DNA from: Vitellaria paradoxa
Taxonomy: Eukaryota > Streptophyta > Magnoliopsida > Ericales > Sapotaceae
Direction of reading: 5' to 3'
Assembly: GCA_019916065.1 (NCBI GenBank)
Contig: CM034243.1
Location: 25,198,147 to 25,262,146, forward strand
DNA length: 64,000 bases
Shown here: in pieces, positions 46,301 to 57,239 of the stretch
Layout of the letters: each line of letters starts with the position of its first letter
Position numbering within the stretch: the stretch's first letter is position 1
Notes under the pieces: generated by a model
The model's database searches: none
Seen by the model: only the letters and a program-made list of their open reading frames with translations
Told to the model about the DNA's origin: nothing
Program-made: the position numbers and the translations under genes

Positions 46301-47730
46301 AGAGAGAGAGAGAGAGAGTGAGAGAGTAGAGAGTAAAGGTAGTAGTGGGCCGAAAGCTTAAATTTTTTCAACGCCAGACCCTCTAGAGGAAGAGGGGTTA
46401 TATAGGTGAGGAAGCAATCCTTTAGGCGGGAATTAGGGCTTTGAATTCGTTATGTCCAGCCCTCATTCAACATACCTAGGAGAGGGTGAGGGTCACCCAC
46501 TTAATTCTCTCTCCAGATTGGTTGGATGAATTCCAATGGTCTCCTGGTTCTAACCTCCAATCCATTGAATCTCTGATGATCCCACTAGTCATTAATTCGC
46601 TGAAGGAGTTCTCAGACCTTGTTCCAAGTCCAAGGAAAATGTATGCTAGGATTGTTGCCGCGAATGAGCTACCATCAATTGTTCTGTGCATAATTGAAGG
46701 TGATGCAACGTATGGGGTTCATCAATTGTTCTGTGCATAATTGAAGGTGATGCAACGTATTGGGTTGTGTAACGCAGGAAGGTATAACAACCTTAGGTTG
46801 TTTGAATGTGGCCCAGTTTACCCACAAATTTTAATGTTTTGAGTGTTAAAATTTTATTCATTAAACTTGACACCTACATTTTTCCCCCTGGGCTCCTGAT
46901 GGATACTAGTAAGTTTAAATAAATGCAATCAAATCTAGTTTCCTTACTTCCAAGTCCTTCCAAGTCAAGTAAATTCAGTCGAAAATCAACAAAGGCAGAT
47001 ATTGTTCATCATTAACAAAACAAATCCAAAAATAAATAAATAAATCATATAGGGGTACCTGCAGCTTGAGAACACTAGTTTTCTCAGTAGCAGTGAGAAC
47101 ACCACCCTCGGACCGATCAGACAAAAACCCAGAAACCAACATAAACGCCGCAAAACCCATCAAAATGAATAAGAAACTCGACCCGGCACCCACTCCAACA
47201 CCAACTGCCGGCCCCACGTAGAACCCACCACCACCACCAAACGGGGAAGGCCCATAGTACGGCACGGAGTAAGAAAAACCCGGACTGGTCGTCCTCGCGG
47301 AATAGCTCCTCGACGAAGAAAAGGACGACGATGATCGCGATGAAAAGGACTTGCCCCCCATCCTCCCGCCAGAAGCTGCCAGTGCTGAATTGGGATCGTA
47401 CATCAGCAACAACCCCAACAGAACCGCCGTAATCGCCGGTTTCCGCAAAGCCTTCAGGGCTTTGAAGAAATTGTCGGCAACAACTTCGAGTGCGCTCAGA
47501 GATTTTCCCTCCTCCTCATTAACTAACTCAACAACACTCGCTCTCTTCGAGTTATTATTGCTCACGAAGAGGCATTTAACGACTACTCTGGAGGTTCTGC
47601 TGAATTTGACGGAGGGGGTTCTGATAAGGTTAGAAGGATTTTTGATGGGCTTAAAGGGCGATAATCTAATTGGGTGGGATAGAGGTGGGTTACATTTGAT
47701 ATTTGTTTCTAGCAAAAAAGGGGTCGCCAT
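29669..47730 (-). CDS. FLAP1: FLAP1 homologue, chloroplast DUF1517 protein
   Basis: FLAP1 is a chloroplast membrane protein, conserved in oxygenic phototrophs, that tunes proton balance and photoprotection under fluctuating light. Six exons on the minus strand: 47059-47730, 40206-40308, 36970-37024, 31493-31656, 29851-29964 and 29669-29761, together about 396-399 residues. Exon 1 (224 codons) has a Ser/basic transit region, a hydrophobic PAITAVLLGLLLMYDPNSALA segment ending in an AxA-like site, the Ser/Gly-rich SGGRMGGKSFSSRSSS stretch, and a Gly-rich membrane segment ending ATEKTSVLKLQ. Later exons give VGLLGMGRLLQRDLNRIAE, TTLALLRHPDYCISG, VKRSMDEGEKRFNQLSIEER, ITILVAAEGVHKLPTING and AVEVLWTPQNENDTL, with ELLEDYPLLRPL at the end. 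I start at 47730 (MATPFLLETN) rather than at upstream Mets. Five junctions are clean GT-AG, but exons 3 and 4 do not agree in phase if the strong GTAAGT donor at 36969 is used. A weaker GT eleven bases earlier in the transcript (exon 3 ending at 36980) restores the frame. Introns are huge (intron 1 about 6.75 kb) and full of transposons. Confidence 0.85.
30177..31292. mobile_element. 1.1-kb TIR element in FLAP1 intron 4
   Basis: The left end gagcaaattacttaaatgcc then tcccttgagatttgc is mirrored by gcaaacctcaagggagg then tttaagtaatttactc at the right, more than 30 well-paired bases. The interior is pyrimidine-rich on the left and AT-rich on the right, with (GA)n at 31163-31180, and codes for nothing recognisable. 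It lies between FLAP1 exons 5 and 4 and would be spliced out. Confidence 0.75.
32100..32470. repeat. LTR-like repeat in FLAP1 intron 3, copy 1
   Basis: Blocks such as ttggttgtgca, actttgtgca, cctctccacat, tgttggaatcttacatc, cctcccaaactattataag and ggttggatgc recur at 39290-39605 in similar form. The tgttggaatcttacatc word is typical of copia LTR starts. No internal retrotransposon genes are adjacent, so it is probably a solo or fragmentary LTR. Confidence 0.5.
33005..33998. mobile_element. Possible transposon carrying a gene fragment (FLAP1 intron 3)
   Basis: The flanks 33020-33150 (gcaggtcaaacggactgg, attacgggtcatattg, cccataaacccgaatttgac) and 33822-33998 (cgggtttataatgccaacct, cccatttattaatgagttat, ggattcatgggttggg, attgctacctctac) look like the two arms of a common plant non-autonomous element. 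Between them lies a segment with good protein-coding character (33160-33321). Arms and borders are approximate; no target duplication was identified. Confidence 0.4.
33160..33321 (+). pseudogene. Arabinogalactan-peptide-like gene fragment
   Basis: One frame reads a hydrophobic signal tail (LLLVVFFAIAFA), then QDFEIAPASAPEDDFGSVYL, then LPLSGAIVHSS and a short end QWIH before a TGA. Arabinogalactan peptides have the same plan: a signal peptide cleaved before Gln-Asp, a few Ala-Pro/Ser-Pro repeats, and a hydrophobic GPI-anchor tail. Here the tail is interrupted by polar residues (HEGLDLQ), and no ATG precedes the hydrophobic run in this frame. I take it as a captured or processed fragment rather than a working gene. 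It lies antisense inside FLAP1 intron 3, between two transposon-like arms. Confidence 0.45.
34700..36070. other. Unassigned repeat-like sequence in FLAP1 intron 3
   Basis: The segment shifts from pyrimidine-rich (34985-35350, many cca/acc words) to purine-rich (35580-36070, many ggt/ggtgg words). This near mirror symmetry resembles the interior of the TIR element at 30177-31292. The short frames in both orientations are by-products of that composition. I could not find a convincing pair of ends. Confidence 0.35.
38237..38480. repeat. Three tandem copies of an ~80-105 bp unit
   Basis: The block aagcaatcattttc, (a)agtggtcct(c)c, tctctctttaaac, atgggt(t)cccaaactat and caaattggagaa is repeated three times in a row, the middle copy carrying a small internal insertion (tttctccagtcattttc). 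It lies in FLAP1 intron 2 and is followed by a C run and an A run at 38500-38520. Confidence 0.8.
39290..39605. repeat. LTR-like repeat in FLAP1 intron 2, copy 2
   Basis: It shares ttcagttgtgcag, tgtacttggtgcac, cctctccacatg, atgttaggattttatc, caagcctcccaaattgg and ggccttccactcattggc-type words with 32100-32470. Within it, the block ccattataagatcc ... cactcattgcca ... ggttttgagttggatg occurs twice (about 39300-39360 and 39525-39590), so an internal duplication or two adjacent LTR pieces are present. Confidence 0.5.
40319..40361. repeat. (GA)n microsatellite at the FLAP1 exon 2 splice acceptor
   Basis: More than 20 uninterrupted GA units (CT on the transcribed strand) end about 10 bases before the 3' splice site of FLAP1 exon 2. 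The tract serves as an unusually long, pure polypyrimidine tract. Confidence 0.9.
40620..41420 (-). repeat. LTR-like segment with TATA box in FLAP1 intron 1
   Basis: On the minus strand a TATA-like ctttatatatatgctctag (about 41086-41068) is followed by tctgaataataaaatacaca, a (CT)n tract (40981-40999) and a long leader-like stretch. This is the layout of a retrotransposon LTR and its leader. I recognise no gag or pol next to it and cannot fix its borders. Confidence 0.3.
42300..43264 (-). repeat. Unidentified retroelement-like sequence in FLAP1 intron 1
   Basis: Minus-strand reading shows a possible element junction at about 42515 (tgttagaatgtattcattaa, like a copia LTR start) preceded by sequence with fragmentary coding character. 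A (CT)n plus T-run lies at 42966-42995. I see no intact domain. The boundary with the adjacent L1 near 43265 is sharp. Confidence 0.3.
43265..45545 (-). mobile_element. L1-type LINE, degenerate ORF2 5' part
   Basis: Reading the minus strand from high to low coordinates: an ORF1-end-like stretch (about 45545-45000), endonuclease pieces, then the start of reverse transcriptase. The endonuclease half shows SLEDQEMDSFSGSRLFKSVL and FTGGHGPTCNHDRLYLEHGL at 44965-44651, then AYTWSNSKSWSRIDRLLFSG and LPKVTSDHFPILSS at 44658-44425. The linker has LLVLEAFWLKDWSMKFF, and IVDFYSDLFAEKEQWRPLT at about 43960-43920. RT-like words (INASFAALI, KILATRVVRPLDTVFSK) end at about 43270. Frameshifts and stops are frequent. 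It ends abruptly, without a poly-A tail. Confidence 0.8.
45550..46080 (-). mobile_element. Second L1 fragment: 3' end with poly-A
   Basis: On the minus strand this reads the C-terminal cysteine-rich region of plant L1 ORF2 (LWDLILSSFGVKWVFSKDV, then LLSTWWGYK and RGRVGR), a 3' untranslated region with cattaataaaagttgtcttt, and an A tail (T run at 45550-45561 on the plus strand). Because a 3' end lies upstream of the endonuclease of 43265-45545, the two pieces come from different insertions. Confidence 0.75.
46673..46766. repeat. 47-bp perfect-looking tandem duplication
   Basis: The unit catcaattgttctgtgcataa ... gatgcaacgtatggggtt starts at 46673 and again at 46720. I see one difference near the end (tatgggg against tattggg). 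Near identity in otherwise decayed intron sequence implies a recent event. Confidence 0.85.
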
Positions 47731-50700
47731 GAATTTGTGTGTGACTGGAATGGTGAGAATTGTTGTTCCGAGTTCTATGGGTGATTTGGGAGTGTTGTTG
47801 AGATATTTTAGAGGGGGTTTGAGGTTGATGGATGGTGAGGAGAAACATCCAGAAACCAGATAATGGAAATCTGGGTGCGGACCCAAGCAAGGGGTTGGGG
47901 ACAAAGAATTGAACGGGCAATCTCTGGCCATGCAGCGGCCCTGAATTGCAGCCTCACACTTCTCCTCCGCCCATGGAAACGCTGTCGTTCACCTGATCAA
48001 ACCTCCTGTTTGGAACTCGTAGAAGAGAGAGAAAAGACGGGTGATAAAGAAAATGAGAAGAAAATTGAAGGAAAATGTGTTATATTTTTTTTTTTATGAT
48101 TTTTTATTTCCCTCCGCTCCAAAACCTAACAGTCAAATAAGGAGGAGAAATCGTAGGCGGTGAAAATGAACCCGTTGAGAAGGGCATTTGAATTAGACGA
48201 TCATTTGATTGGGGACTTATTCTTTTTTAGAGAAGATGAAAAGGTTTACAGTATTTGTGGGAGATAAAAGATGTATATTATTTAACGAGAGATGTAGGAA
48301 AAGGAAAAGAAGTAAATAGGGATGATTCATTTACTTTTATTAATTAAATTTCTTTCACCCTCGGTTTAAAATATAATGAGTATAAAAAGTTTTAAAATTG
48401 TATTTTTTTTATTTTGTCATAGTTTTTTAGAAATGCATATCACAAATAAATATATTCTAAATTATATAATAATATTTTTTTGTCTTATTATTTATTTACT
48501 TTACTATGGGTCCCCTTTCTTATGTCTTCCAAACAAGTAATTAAATTTCATTCCTTTTCTTCTCTTCACCTATAATCTATTTAGTTCAAACTTTTGACTC
48601 AACTAATTAATTAGAAATAATATATACATTATTAGGACTTTTTAAAACTTTTTATCAAAGTATGAGTAAAGTTGTTTGTGGAAACAAATATCTTATTAAA
48701 GTTAAAATCATTTGTTCTATAAACTCCTTTCTAGTGTGAAAAAAAAAAAAGAGATAAAAATGTTTACTTAATCAATGACTTTAGTTGATATGTTAAAACA
48801 TTATTTAATAAACAATTTCCATTTTTTTTCATGCCTATAAAATTATAAACTTAACTAAATTGCATATGCATTCAAGTAATAGAAATTTTAACTGTATAAG
48901 TACAAATTTATCCAACCATTAATAAATAGCCAATTTAATCAAATTATAAAAATAAAGTAATAAAAAAGCGAGAAAGATAAGTCTTAAATAACTAACTCAT
49001 AATTTTTTTCTTTTTCTTTTCTTTTCTTGTCTTTTAAGAAAATATCATGAATAGATATTAACAAATGATGGCTATTGCTCGAATTTATAAATTATTTGAA
49101 TTTGTGTACAATCTTACTTGAATTTACATATTATTTAGATAAGTGTTTAATTATCAAATGAAATAGACATAAGAACAAAAAATTAGCCATCTTTAATTAC
49201 TTTATTCCTCGGATTTCATAACCTAAGGGGTGAATTAAATGAATCACATGCATTATACATACCAAACATAACCCTTGATTCGAGTCATTCAATTACCTTA
49301 GAGAAAACATCCACAATAAATAATAGTAAAATAATAATAACTAAGACTGAATCAAACCAGGTAAAGGCGCTCCGACATAAATCCCAATATAATTTCTAGG
49401 ATTTATGGCCTTTACAACCATATTGAATAAATACAAATTAATACATCTCCAAATAATTAAACAATAAAAATTAGGTCTAACAAAAGAATCCAAACATGGT
49501 AGGGCTCACCTAAGTCTCGGGCTCTATACTTGCAACACAGTTTGTAGGTAGAGGTGCTCATGCCGAGCCATGAGTCAGAAAAAAATCAAACTGACCAAGT
49601 CGATTTTTTTTCTTTGAATCGAAATCAACCGTTATAAACGGTTAAACCACTCAAATTGGTCCGGTTACCTCTTTTATTTCTTTTATAAAATAATTATTAA
49701 CTATAACTAATTAATTTTACATTCAAAAATACAAAAATAATCAAAATTCAAACATAATTTGACAACAATAATAACATAATTTCAATTTTGATTACTTGAA
49801 AAATAAAAGTACTAATAATCAAACCAAACCAAAAAATAAAAATAAAAATAAAAACACAACAATCATAAAGTTTATAACAACAGTAACATTAATACAAATA
49901 AGTTTAAAAAATAATAATAATAACAACTCGATTGCTCCATTACTCTTCTTGCCACATCAGTAGTCAACCATCAATATTGAGTAAAGGATGATCTTCATTC
50001 TTGAACAATAATTTTGCAAGAAAAACCAATTGATATACACATTAGAATTCATATAACAAAAATATTTAAATAAAAAAAATGTTAAACAATTTTACCTGAT
50101 TCCATCTTTTTATTAGATATTTTTATATTTTAGTCTCCTACATATTTTATTTTTATATTTTAGTCTCCTACATATTTTTGTACCTTTTTTCCTTATTAAT
50201 TTATTTTTTTATCATTTAAAAAGTATGTTTAGCGAGCAAACGAGTAAATAGGGACGAGGAAGATGATTCCACTATGTAACGAGGAAGGGTGTGGAGGAGA
50301 TATTTATCCCCAAAATAGGGAGGGGGACGCGTAACAGATTGGCTAAATAGGGACGGGGACGGGTAATGGGATTCCCTCCTCATATCCACCACGTTGACAT
50401 TCTTAATTTCATGCAAATAAATTTTTAAAATATGAAATTATCCACAGTTAATATATATCACTTATAAGTAGTCATTACTGATGGGACATATTTAAGATTA
50501 TCCTTTTGCCAGGTTCCAACTCGATATTTGCATGCAAGTGGATGCTTATTATGAGATACAGTTGAAGTTATGATATTATTATCCCTTAAGGCTCGATTGG
50601 ATGATGCTAAAATTTCAAGGGATAAGTTTTAGAGGGGTATAAGATAAGAGGGGGCATTATTTTTAGAGGGTTGGCCCACATTAATGTGATGTTTATGAGG

Positions 50701-53678
50701 TGGATAACTTTTGACTTGATTTGGATGTTTTATAAATAAGAGAGAGTGAATGATGAAAAAACAATCAAATGACTCTTTTGCCCTTGTGGTGTTCCAAACT
50801 TGATTACTTATTAAATTAAATATTAAATTACAAAACCCACTCCATTTAATTATTTTTGGACAATTTGAAGTTATATTATTTATTTCATTGAAAATTTAAT
50901 TTTTTATAAATTTATTTAAACAAATTTTTTTTTTTGAATATGTACTTTTGAATGGTTGATTATTATCTAATTTTATTTTTAATTATATTTATTTTGACTT
51001 GTTGGCTATCTATTATTTTTTTACTAGCATTATATTTATTTTGATCAAATTAATGAGGGCTAAAAATACCAAAATAATAACATTTTCCCCCGGATAAATT
51101 TTCGGCTGGGGTCGAGGCCGCCTAAAACTTATTCGAGAGAGACCGCGCGCGAAGGAAAGCCAAGACCCGAGAAGGGGGGGAGTGGTTGCCAAATCATGGC
51201 ATAAGGTGGGACCCACCGACAAAGCCTTTAGCCCTTGGCTTTCCCCGCATCCAAGCGGGTCCTTAAGAATATGGAGCATCCATGAGATGCAAGTTTGACG
51301 TTAGACAAATAATAATTATTATTGTGGTTGATGGCTCTACATGCATAGCTAATTATTATTAATTTGTTGTAAACCAATAAAACAGTGAAGTTGGTAACCC
51401 TATGTGCTTAGCTAAGTGTCACTTTTACCAAAATAAAGTTGGGGTAAATACAGCCGTATCATTTGCATCTAAATTTACATTTTGGTTTATATTGATGCAT
51501 GAATTATGTGTAATCCTAAGCTTGTAAACTCATGCGCCCATACGCAATGTTTTACTTATTGGGCAAGTTCGTCCTTTCCATATTTTTTGTAACTCTATTA
51601 GAGATGGGCATCTTAGTTGACCCATTCAAATCCGATTCGTTACCCGAGCCGATTGGATGTGAGATTTAAAATTTTTTTAGAGATCGGATTAGATTTGGAT
51701 TTTATTTAAAAAAAAATGGATATCGAATCGGAATGAGGATGGGACTGCCTCCGTCCTGATCTACCCTGAATCTAATATTCAATTCGAATCTGTACTGATC
51801 TACCCAAAAAAAATCCGACAGATCCAGACAGCCCCATTTGGATATGGATACTTTTTGGATGTTCAAGAAATTAGGATTAATGATTATGTTATGAAACTTT
51901 GTATTTGCTACTTTGAGTTGAGACAATGTTGATACTTTAGAATTATGTATCAATTGGTGAAATAGTGTTTTGGTAAAATGTTAGTTTTTGAGATATTTAT
52001 ATATTATTTTGATGAATTATTATTATGATGATATTTATGTATTATTTTAGTTTTAGAGATGAATTAGTTGGTAATAATAGGTTACATATGCAATTAAGTT
52101 ATATATCAAGTTAGGAGTAAATTCAAAGGTGGATGAAGGATTCAAATTTTTGAATATCCACCAATATATCTGTTCTTCATTTGGAACAGAGATGGAGATC
52201 CAAAAAAAATATCAATTCAGATTTCGGGGCAGAATTGGAGGCAAATAGAGAATTCGGAGTTCAGATTTAAATATTGTCATATCCACCTCCGATCTTTCCC
52301 GTTACCTAAACTCTACGAGGCTAAGGGCAGTCAAACCACGTTGAGTTAATTGATAATCGGTTGGACCTTGTTGTTGTTTACTTTTTTCTATCTCTTGTAT
52401 GTGATTTTGTTGACAAGAGCAGTGGGCCTTTGAAATTTATATACATTTGTATTATTATTTCATGATCAGACAATATACATATTGCTCACGGTCATGAATT
52501 ATTAATCCTTATTGTTCATGATGCGTTCCAGTTGAAACGGCTGCATTGTTAGTTGCCCAGATGCCAACTCTTTATTTTTATTGTTATATTTTTTATGTGA
52601 GAATGAGGACTGAATTTATAGTGTCAAGTTACTAATTATTATAAATATTTGTATGCGTTTAACGTCGATTGTGATGTGTATCTATAATCCTTTGATTTTA
52701 ACCCAGCTCCGGAATAAGTCATCATCAATTTTAACTACACCCATAATCTGGTCTCTACAACATATGAACGAATTCTGTGACATGGAATCCAAATAAACAT
52801 AACCATAAAGGCTTATATGGTCCGATTAATTAAACAATTCTTCATCAAAGATATGGCCATAAAAGATTGCCCTGTCTTCCCATTTTTGATCCAAACACAT
52901 CCTTAAATTAAGGGTTACATTTCACACCTTGTACGCAATAAACCTTACATTTATCATTAAGTTTTAAACTGGCCTTTTGTTAATGTCAAGTGTCCATATG
53001 TTCTAAATTTTCATCAATAAATCCAATGCAAAATCGCCTTAACTTGACCATAAATGAAATAATTGATTGCTACAATTTAAAATAGGACTAACATTAAATA
53101 GGACTAACATGAAATTCGGACAGTCATATACCCCATATGTAACCAACACAATAAGGCCTAGTATGGTATAAAAGAATAGAATTGGATAATTATTCTCATA
53201 GTACCATTTCATTTTTATTTCCTCAAATAGATTGGCATTTCAAATAAGCATGAAGTAGTATTTCAAATTAGCATATCAAATACGGTAATGGAATTGAAAT
53301 GTGGAAATGAGCAATCTATTCTCATGTACCAAGCAGAGCTATGATTCTAAAGGCTACTAAAACCCAATGCCGGGCAATGAATGCCATTCAACCCAGATAA
53401 ACATAACCACACTATGGTCATCAGAGAGAGAGAGAGAGAGAGAGAGAGAACACAAGCTTTAAAATATAATGAGAAAAATGCCATGTCGCTAGTAACCGAA
53501 AGCAGAGGGAAGGTGATAATGCTCCAAAGCATTTCAAAATCTGTCTCAACTAACAAAATCTTGCGCAACGCCAGGAACCAGATTGGGAACACCAAAAGAC
53601 TGCTCCTCCACAACTAAAACGCAAGCAACTCCCCCCAAAAAAATCCCCACTACTTGGTTTGCAATAACAGTAGAAAAC
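47731..53678. other. Intergenic region between FLAP1 and RPS24
   Basis: 47731 to about 48050 should hold the FLAP1 leader and promoter. The rest is AT-rich and contains no frame I recognise. A segment at 51595-52320 begins agagatgggcatcttagttg and is rich in gatccgaatt-type words, like the interior of a common plant repeat. A GC-richer patch at about 51090-51260 may be another repeat. A (GA)n tract lies at 53424-53449, just past the RPS24 3' end. Confidence 0.45.
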
Positions 53679-54445
53679 TCATTTCTTCTTTCCACCCTTG
53701 GCAGCATCACCGGCCTTAGTCTGCATCCGAGGTTAAAGTTCACAAAGTCAGAAGCTAACACCTTTCTTTAATTATTTACTTTCATTTTTTGAGTTGGGGT
53801 GTGGGTGTAGGTGTGGGTGTGTGAGGAAAGAACGGAAGAAGCAACCCCCACAAATTTAAAGAATAATCCTTCTACCTTTTTAACTCCACGGATTTTCTTA
53901 GCTCGGTTCTTCCTTTCCTTCAGTTGCTTCCTTGACTTCTCAACCTTGGTATCAAGTCCATTCTACCATTGCAAGGCTCATGTTAAAAGAGTATTGTGAT
54001 AAATAAGAGAGAGCATATGAAAACACAATCAACATCAACGGTTTTCCTGGCCTCCACAGGCAGGGTAGACCATAAAAAGAACAAATAGTGAATGAGATTT
54101 AAGTAAAAAAGATAAGGGGAAAAGGGCGTTAACCTTGGTCTAAGATTAAAAATGTCATAAAGCATGTGATGCTTTTGCGAAGAGAGCAATTCATATCACT
54201 CATGTCATTTCACACCATTTGCTGACAATTCCGATAATTTATAATCTGTTTTTTTTTTTCTTTTTTTCTTTTTTTTTTTGTTTTAAGATCAGTCTGATGA
54301 TTTTCTGACCTAGGTTTTCAAAATGCTTCCTCCATGAATATGGGAAAATAGCAACCACAAGAAATAGTTGGAAGACAGGCAAGTTTGAAAGAATAACTTG
54401 AGAAATTCCCAGCAACCAAATTAATATAATGACAGCATCAAATTC

Positions 54446-54499
<54 letters not shown>

Positions 54500-57145
54500 A
54501 CAGCAAGGGAAAAATGGACAGAAGACAAGCAGCAAACATTTAGGGTGTGTTTAGAGTGAAAAAAAGTGAGGTAAAGTGAGATAAGTTGTGAAATCGTAAT
54601 TTGAGCAGTGAAATAAAAATGAATAACTTTTAGAGGTTTTCAGATATTTTCAAAAGTTTATAGCAAATCATACGGAGCCTTAATGATCCAGATACTGCTC
54701 AGTGAAACAGGCAGAATTTTCAATTGCATTTTGTGCACGTTATTTTGAATCTCACCTCGCATACAAGATGTAAAAGTAAATAAAAAAATGAAGAGACAGC
54801 ATTTGCCAATTAGGCATAACCCTTTTATGTTTAATATGGCTCTCTATTAACCTATTACCACAACATATGGCTATTGGAAGGAAACAAGTACGAACAATTG
54901 AGTCCAAGCTGTGAAACCCGTAAAACAACCAAGCCAAATTTGAGCATACTTAGACTCTTCAAAATTATAAAATTATAACGTGTTCTATATTTGTCAAAAT
55001 GACAGTATTTGTCCGCTGTTCAAAGAGTACCTAGATCAAAAAAATACAAAAATAATAAAACAAATTTAGACTAGTGTTTGACAGTGAAGAATTAGTTGTC
55101 TATCAAAACACAGGCATGACATCTTAGAAGGATACATGCTTCTTGGCCACAGAGCAACCAATATGTTAGAAATCAAGCATTTACTGGATGTCATCAAATC
55201 GTATAATACGTAAAGCACTTGCCACTTGCCTCCACAAAAAAATAAAATAATTACTGGTTTTCCTCTTTAATAAAGCAAATTTTAACAATACATATTCAAG
55301 GTATTTGCAATCAAACACACGAATCTTATTTTGCCCTTTCCTTCTAATAAGCCAAAGATTCAGATAATTTTCCAAAAATAGTTTGTCCAATTGCTCTTCC
55401 CTTTCATTTAAAACAAAAAATAAAGTATAAAAAAAAGAAGGAAAATTTTATATTCTTTAGAACTTGTGCCAAGCACTCCAATGGCTAGCTCAAGTGGTTA
55501 GGAAGCTAAGGTCAAGTGCAAGGAGCATGAGGCTTCAAATTCAACCCCCATTTGGCACTACGGTCCCTTGAGGGCCATCCAATGGACAAAACTCTGCTTT
55601 ACCCAGTTATGCAAGTGGGGATATAGAAGGCCTTCAGGGCTTACAAATAAAAAGCTAAGGTTTTGCCTGTTATTACAGAAAAAGGAAACAATACAAGTGA
55701 AATCAAAAAGGAAAACAAAACAATACAAGTGCCCCTATTTCAACCAAATGAATCGCTAAAAGGCCACTAAACAAAGTTTTTCTTGTAAACAAAATCTTTC
55801 ATAATTCCATTTAGATAGAAAATAGCCACTAGTAGTAGAAAAATTGAGCAAAAATATGGATTTCTGTTTTATATGAAGAAAACAATAGTACTTACATGGC
55901 CATTATTTAATCGGATATAGTGAATGATATAAAAAATTTTTCATATGAAAAATGAAAACCAATATTATTCCACAAGAATTCCTTTTCCATTATATTCTAA
56001 TATCTAACATGCAAAGCAGGCAGAAAACAATATTTGAGCCAAATACACTATATTGTTCCACAGGTGTTCTTTTTCCATTATATATTAATATCCAACATGC
56101 AAAGCAGGCAGAAAAACAGTATTTCAGCCAAATAAACAAACATATACTGACAAAGTAAAATATATAGGAGAAAGACCATTAACCTTGAGATTTGGATTTA
56201 TTTATCAAAAAAAAAAAAAAAGCCGTTGAGATTTGGAATTAACGATAAATTTTAGCCCAAATTGAATTCAAGGAAACAGCATATCCAACATTTCGATTAG
56301 CAAGAGATATAATATTGAGTTAAAACCATAACAAAGAAAAAAAAATAACATAAATAAACATACAGAGTGAAAAGACTAATAGTAAAATTTACCCTGATAA
56401 GTCTGTATTTGGGCTCATACTTTTTCGCATTCTCAACAGAATCATAAATCAAACCAAACCCTGTCGATTTTCCACCTCCAAAATGGGTCCTGAACTTGAA
56501 AACAAAAATTGCATTTGGGTCCTTCACCTCATACATTCTAGACAACTTCTCCTTCAGCTCGGCCTTCATAAAAGAAAATGTATACACGGAAAAAGAACCC
56601 AAATTCACTCAAGAAATCCAAAACCAACCCAAAAAAAAAAAAAAAGTAAAAGACAAAAACACGGGAAAAACTGAGATTCAAATTCAGGACCTACCTTGGA
56701 GACGTTGGGTCTTCCAGGATGAAGAACGTCAATTATCTGCATCAGTCAAAATAGATAAAACCCAAAAAAAAAAAAATAACAAGTGAAAACAATTCAGCTA
56801 GGTTTGGATAATTAGAAAGTGCGCAAATAATTCAAGCAACTAAAGCTTTCAAATCTCAAAATAGGGCTAAAAAAATCCATTATAGCGATAAAAGATATTC
56901 TCATTTCTTTGGAAAAAAACGAAATCAAAAAAAAAACAGAAGATCCAAAAATTTTTCGTATTCTAATCTTCTTCTTCTTCCCCACCTACACCCATTTATC
57001 GACATCAAAGGTACGTATAGATAAACAGGCATTATACATATGAAGTACACGTATGAAAGTAAAGAGCACGTACGAATTGCTTCCGAGAGAGAAGCCTGTT
57101 GGTCATGAACTTCCTGGTACGGATGGTCACAGCCTTGTCAGCCAT
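53679..57145 (-). CDS. RPS24: 40S ribosomal protein S24 (eS24)
   Basis: Component of the cytosolic small ribosomal subunit. Five exons on the minus strand: 57074-57145, 56695-56736, 56393-56563, 53876-53962 and 53679-53720, giving 137 residues with every junction GT-AG and every phase 0. Segments in order are [54 protein letters not shown] through [15 protein letters not shown] to [25 protein letters not shown], and a basic Lys/Gly tail [13 protein letters not shown]. Length and sequence match plant eS24 along the whole protein, and nothing is missing. Intron 3 (56392-53963, 2.4 kb) has been enlarged by a MITE, a SINE and a local duplication. The upstream side has a (CT)n leader and a telo-box-like AAACCCTA, as expected for a ribosomal protein gene. 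Confidence 0.97.
54541..54684 (+). repeat. MITE-like copy in RPS24 intron 3
   Basis: It starts agggtgtgtttagagtgaaa, has the internal aatcgtaatttgagcagtga block, and ends atcatacggagcctt. Same family as the copies in the GASA introns, 40 kb away. Confidence 0.6.
55478..55690 (+). mobile_element. tRNA-derived SINE in RPS24 intron 3
   Basis: An A-box-like TAGCTCAAGTGG (about 55486) fits the pol III consensus TRGYNNARNNGG, and a B-box-like GGCTTCAAATTCAACCCC follows about 45 bases later, as in tRNA-derived SINE heads. A non-tRNA body of about 130 bases continues to ggcttacaaataaaaagc. The head is too diverged and the wrong shape to be a real tRNA. Confidence 0.6.
55950..56135. repeat. ~85-bp tandem duplication in RPS24 intron 3
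   Basis: Two neighbouring copies share attccacaagaattcctttt / gttccacaggtgttcttttt, ccattatattctaatatc / ccattatatattaatatc and aacatgcaaagcaggcagaa, followed by acaatatttgagccaaat / acagtatttcagccaaat. Confidence 0.85.
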
Positions 57146-57239
57146 GGCTTGTGCTACAATCGGCTACAGTGTGTAACACACGAGGAACCCACAGGAAGTC
57201 GCCAAAACACAACGGCAGCAGCAGCAGCGGCGGCTAAAG

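Noticed and set aside
47351..47863. 170-codon plus-strand open frame opposite FLAP1 exon 1
   Set aside because: It is the antisense shadow of the FLAP1 transit and Gly/Ser-rich coding sequence; no protein family resemblance.
55478..55560. tRNA gene candidate
   Set aside because: The A and B boxes are present, but the acceptor and anticodon stems do not pair and a long non-tRNA body follows; it fits a SINE.
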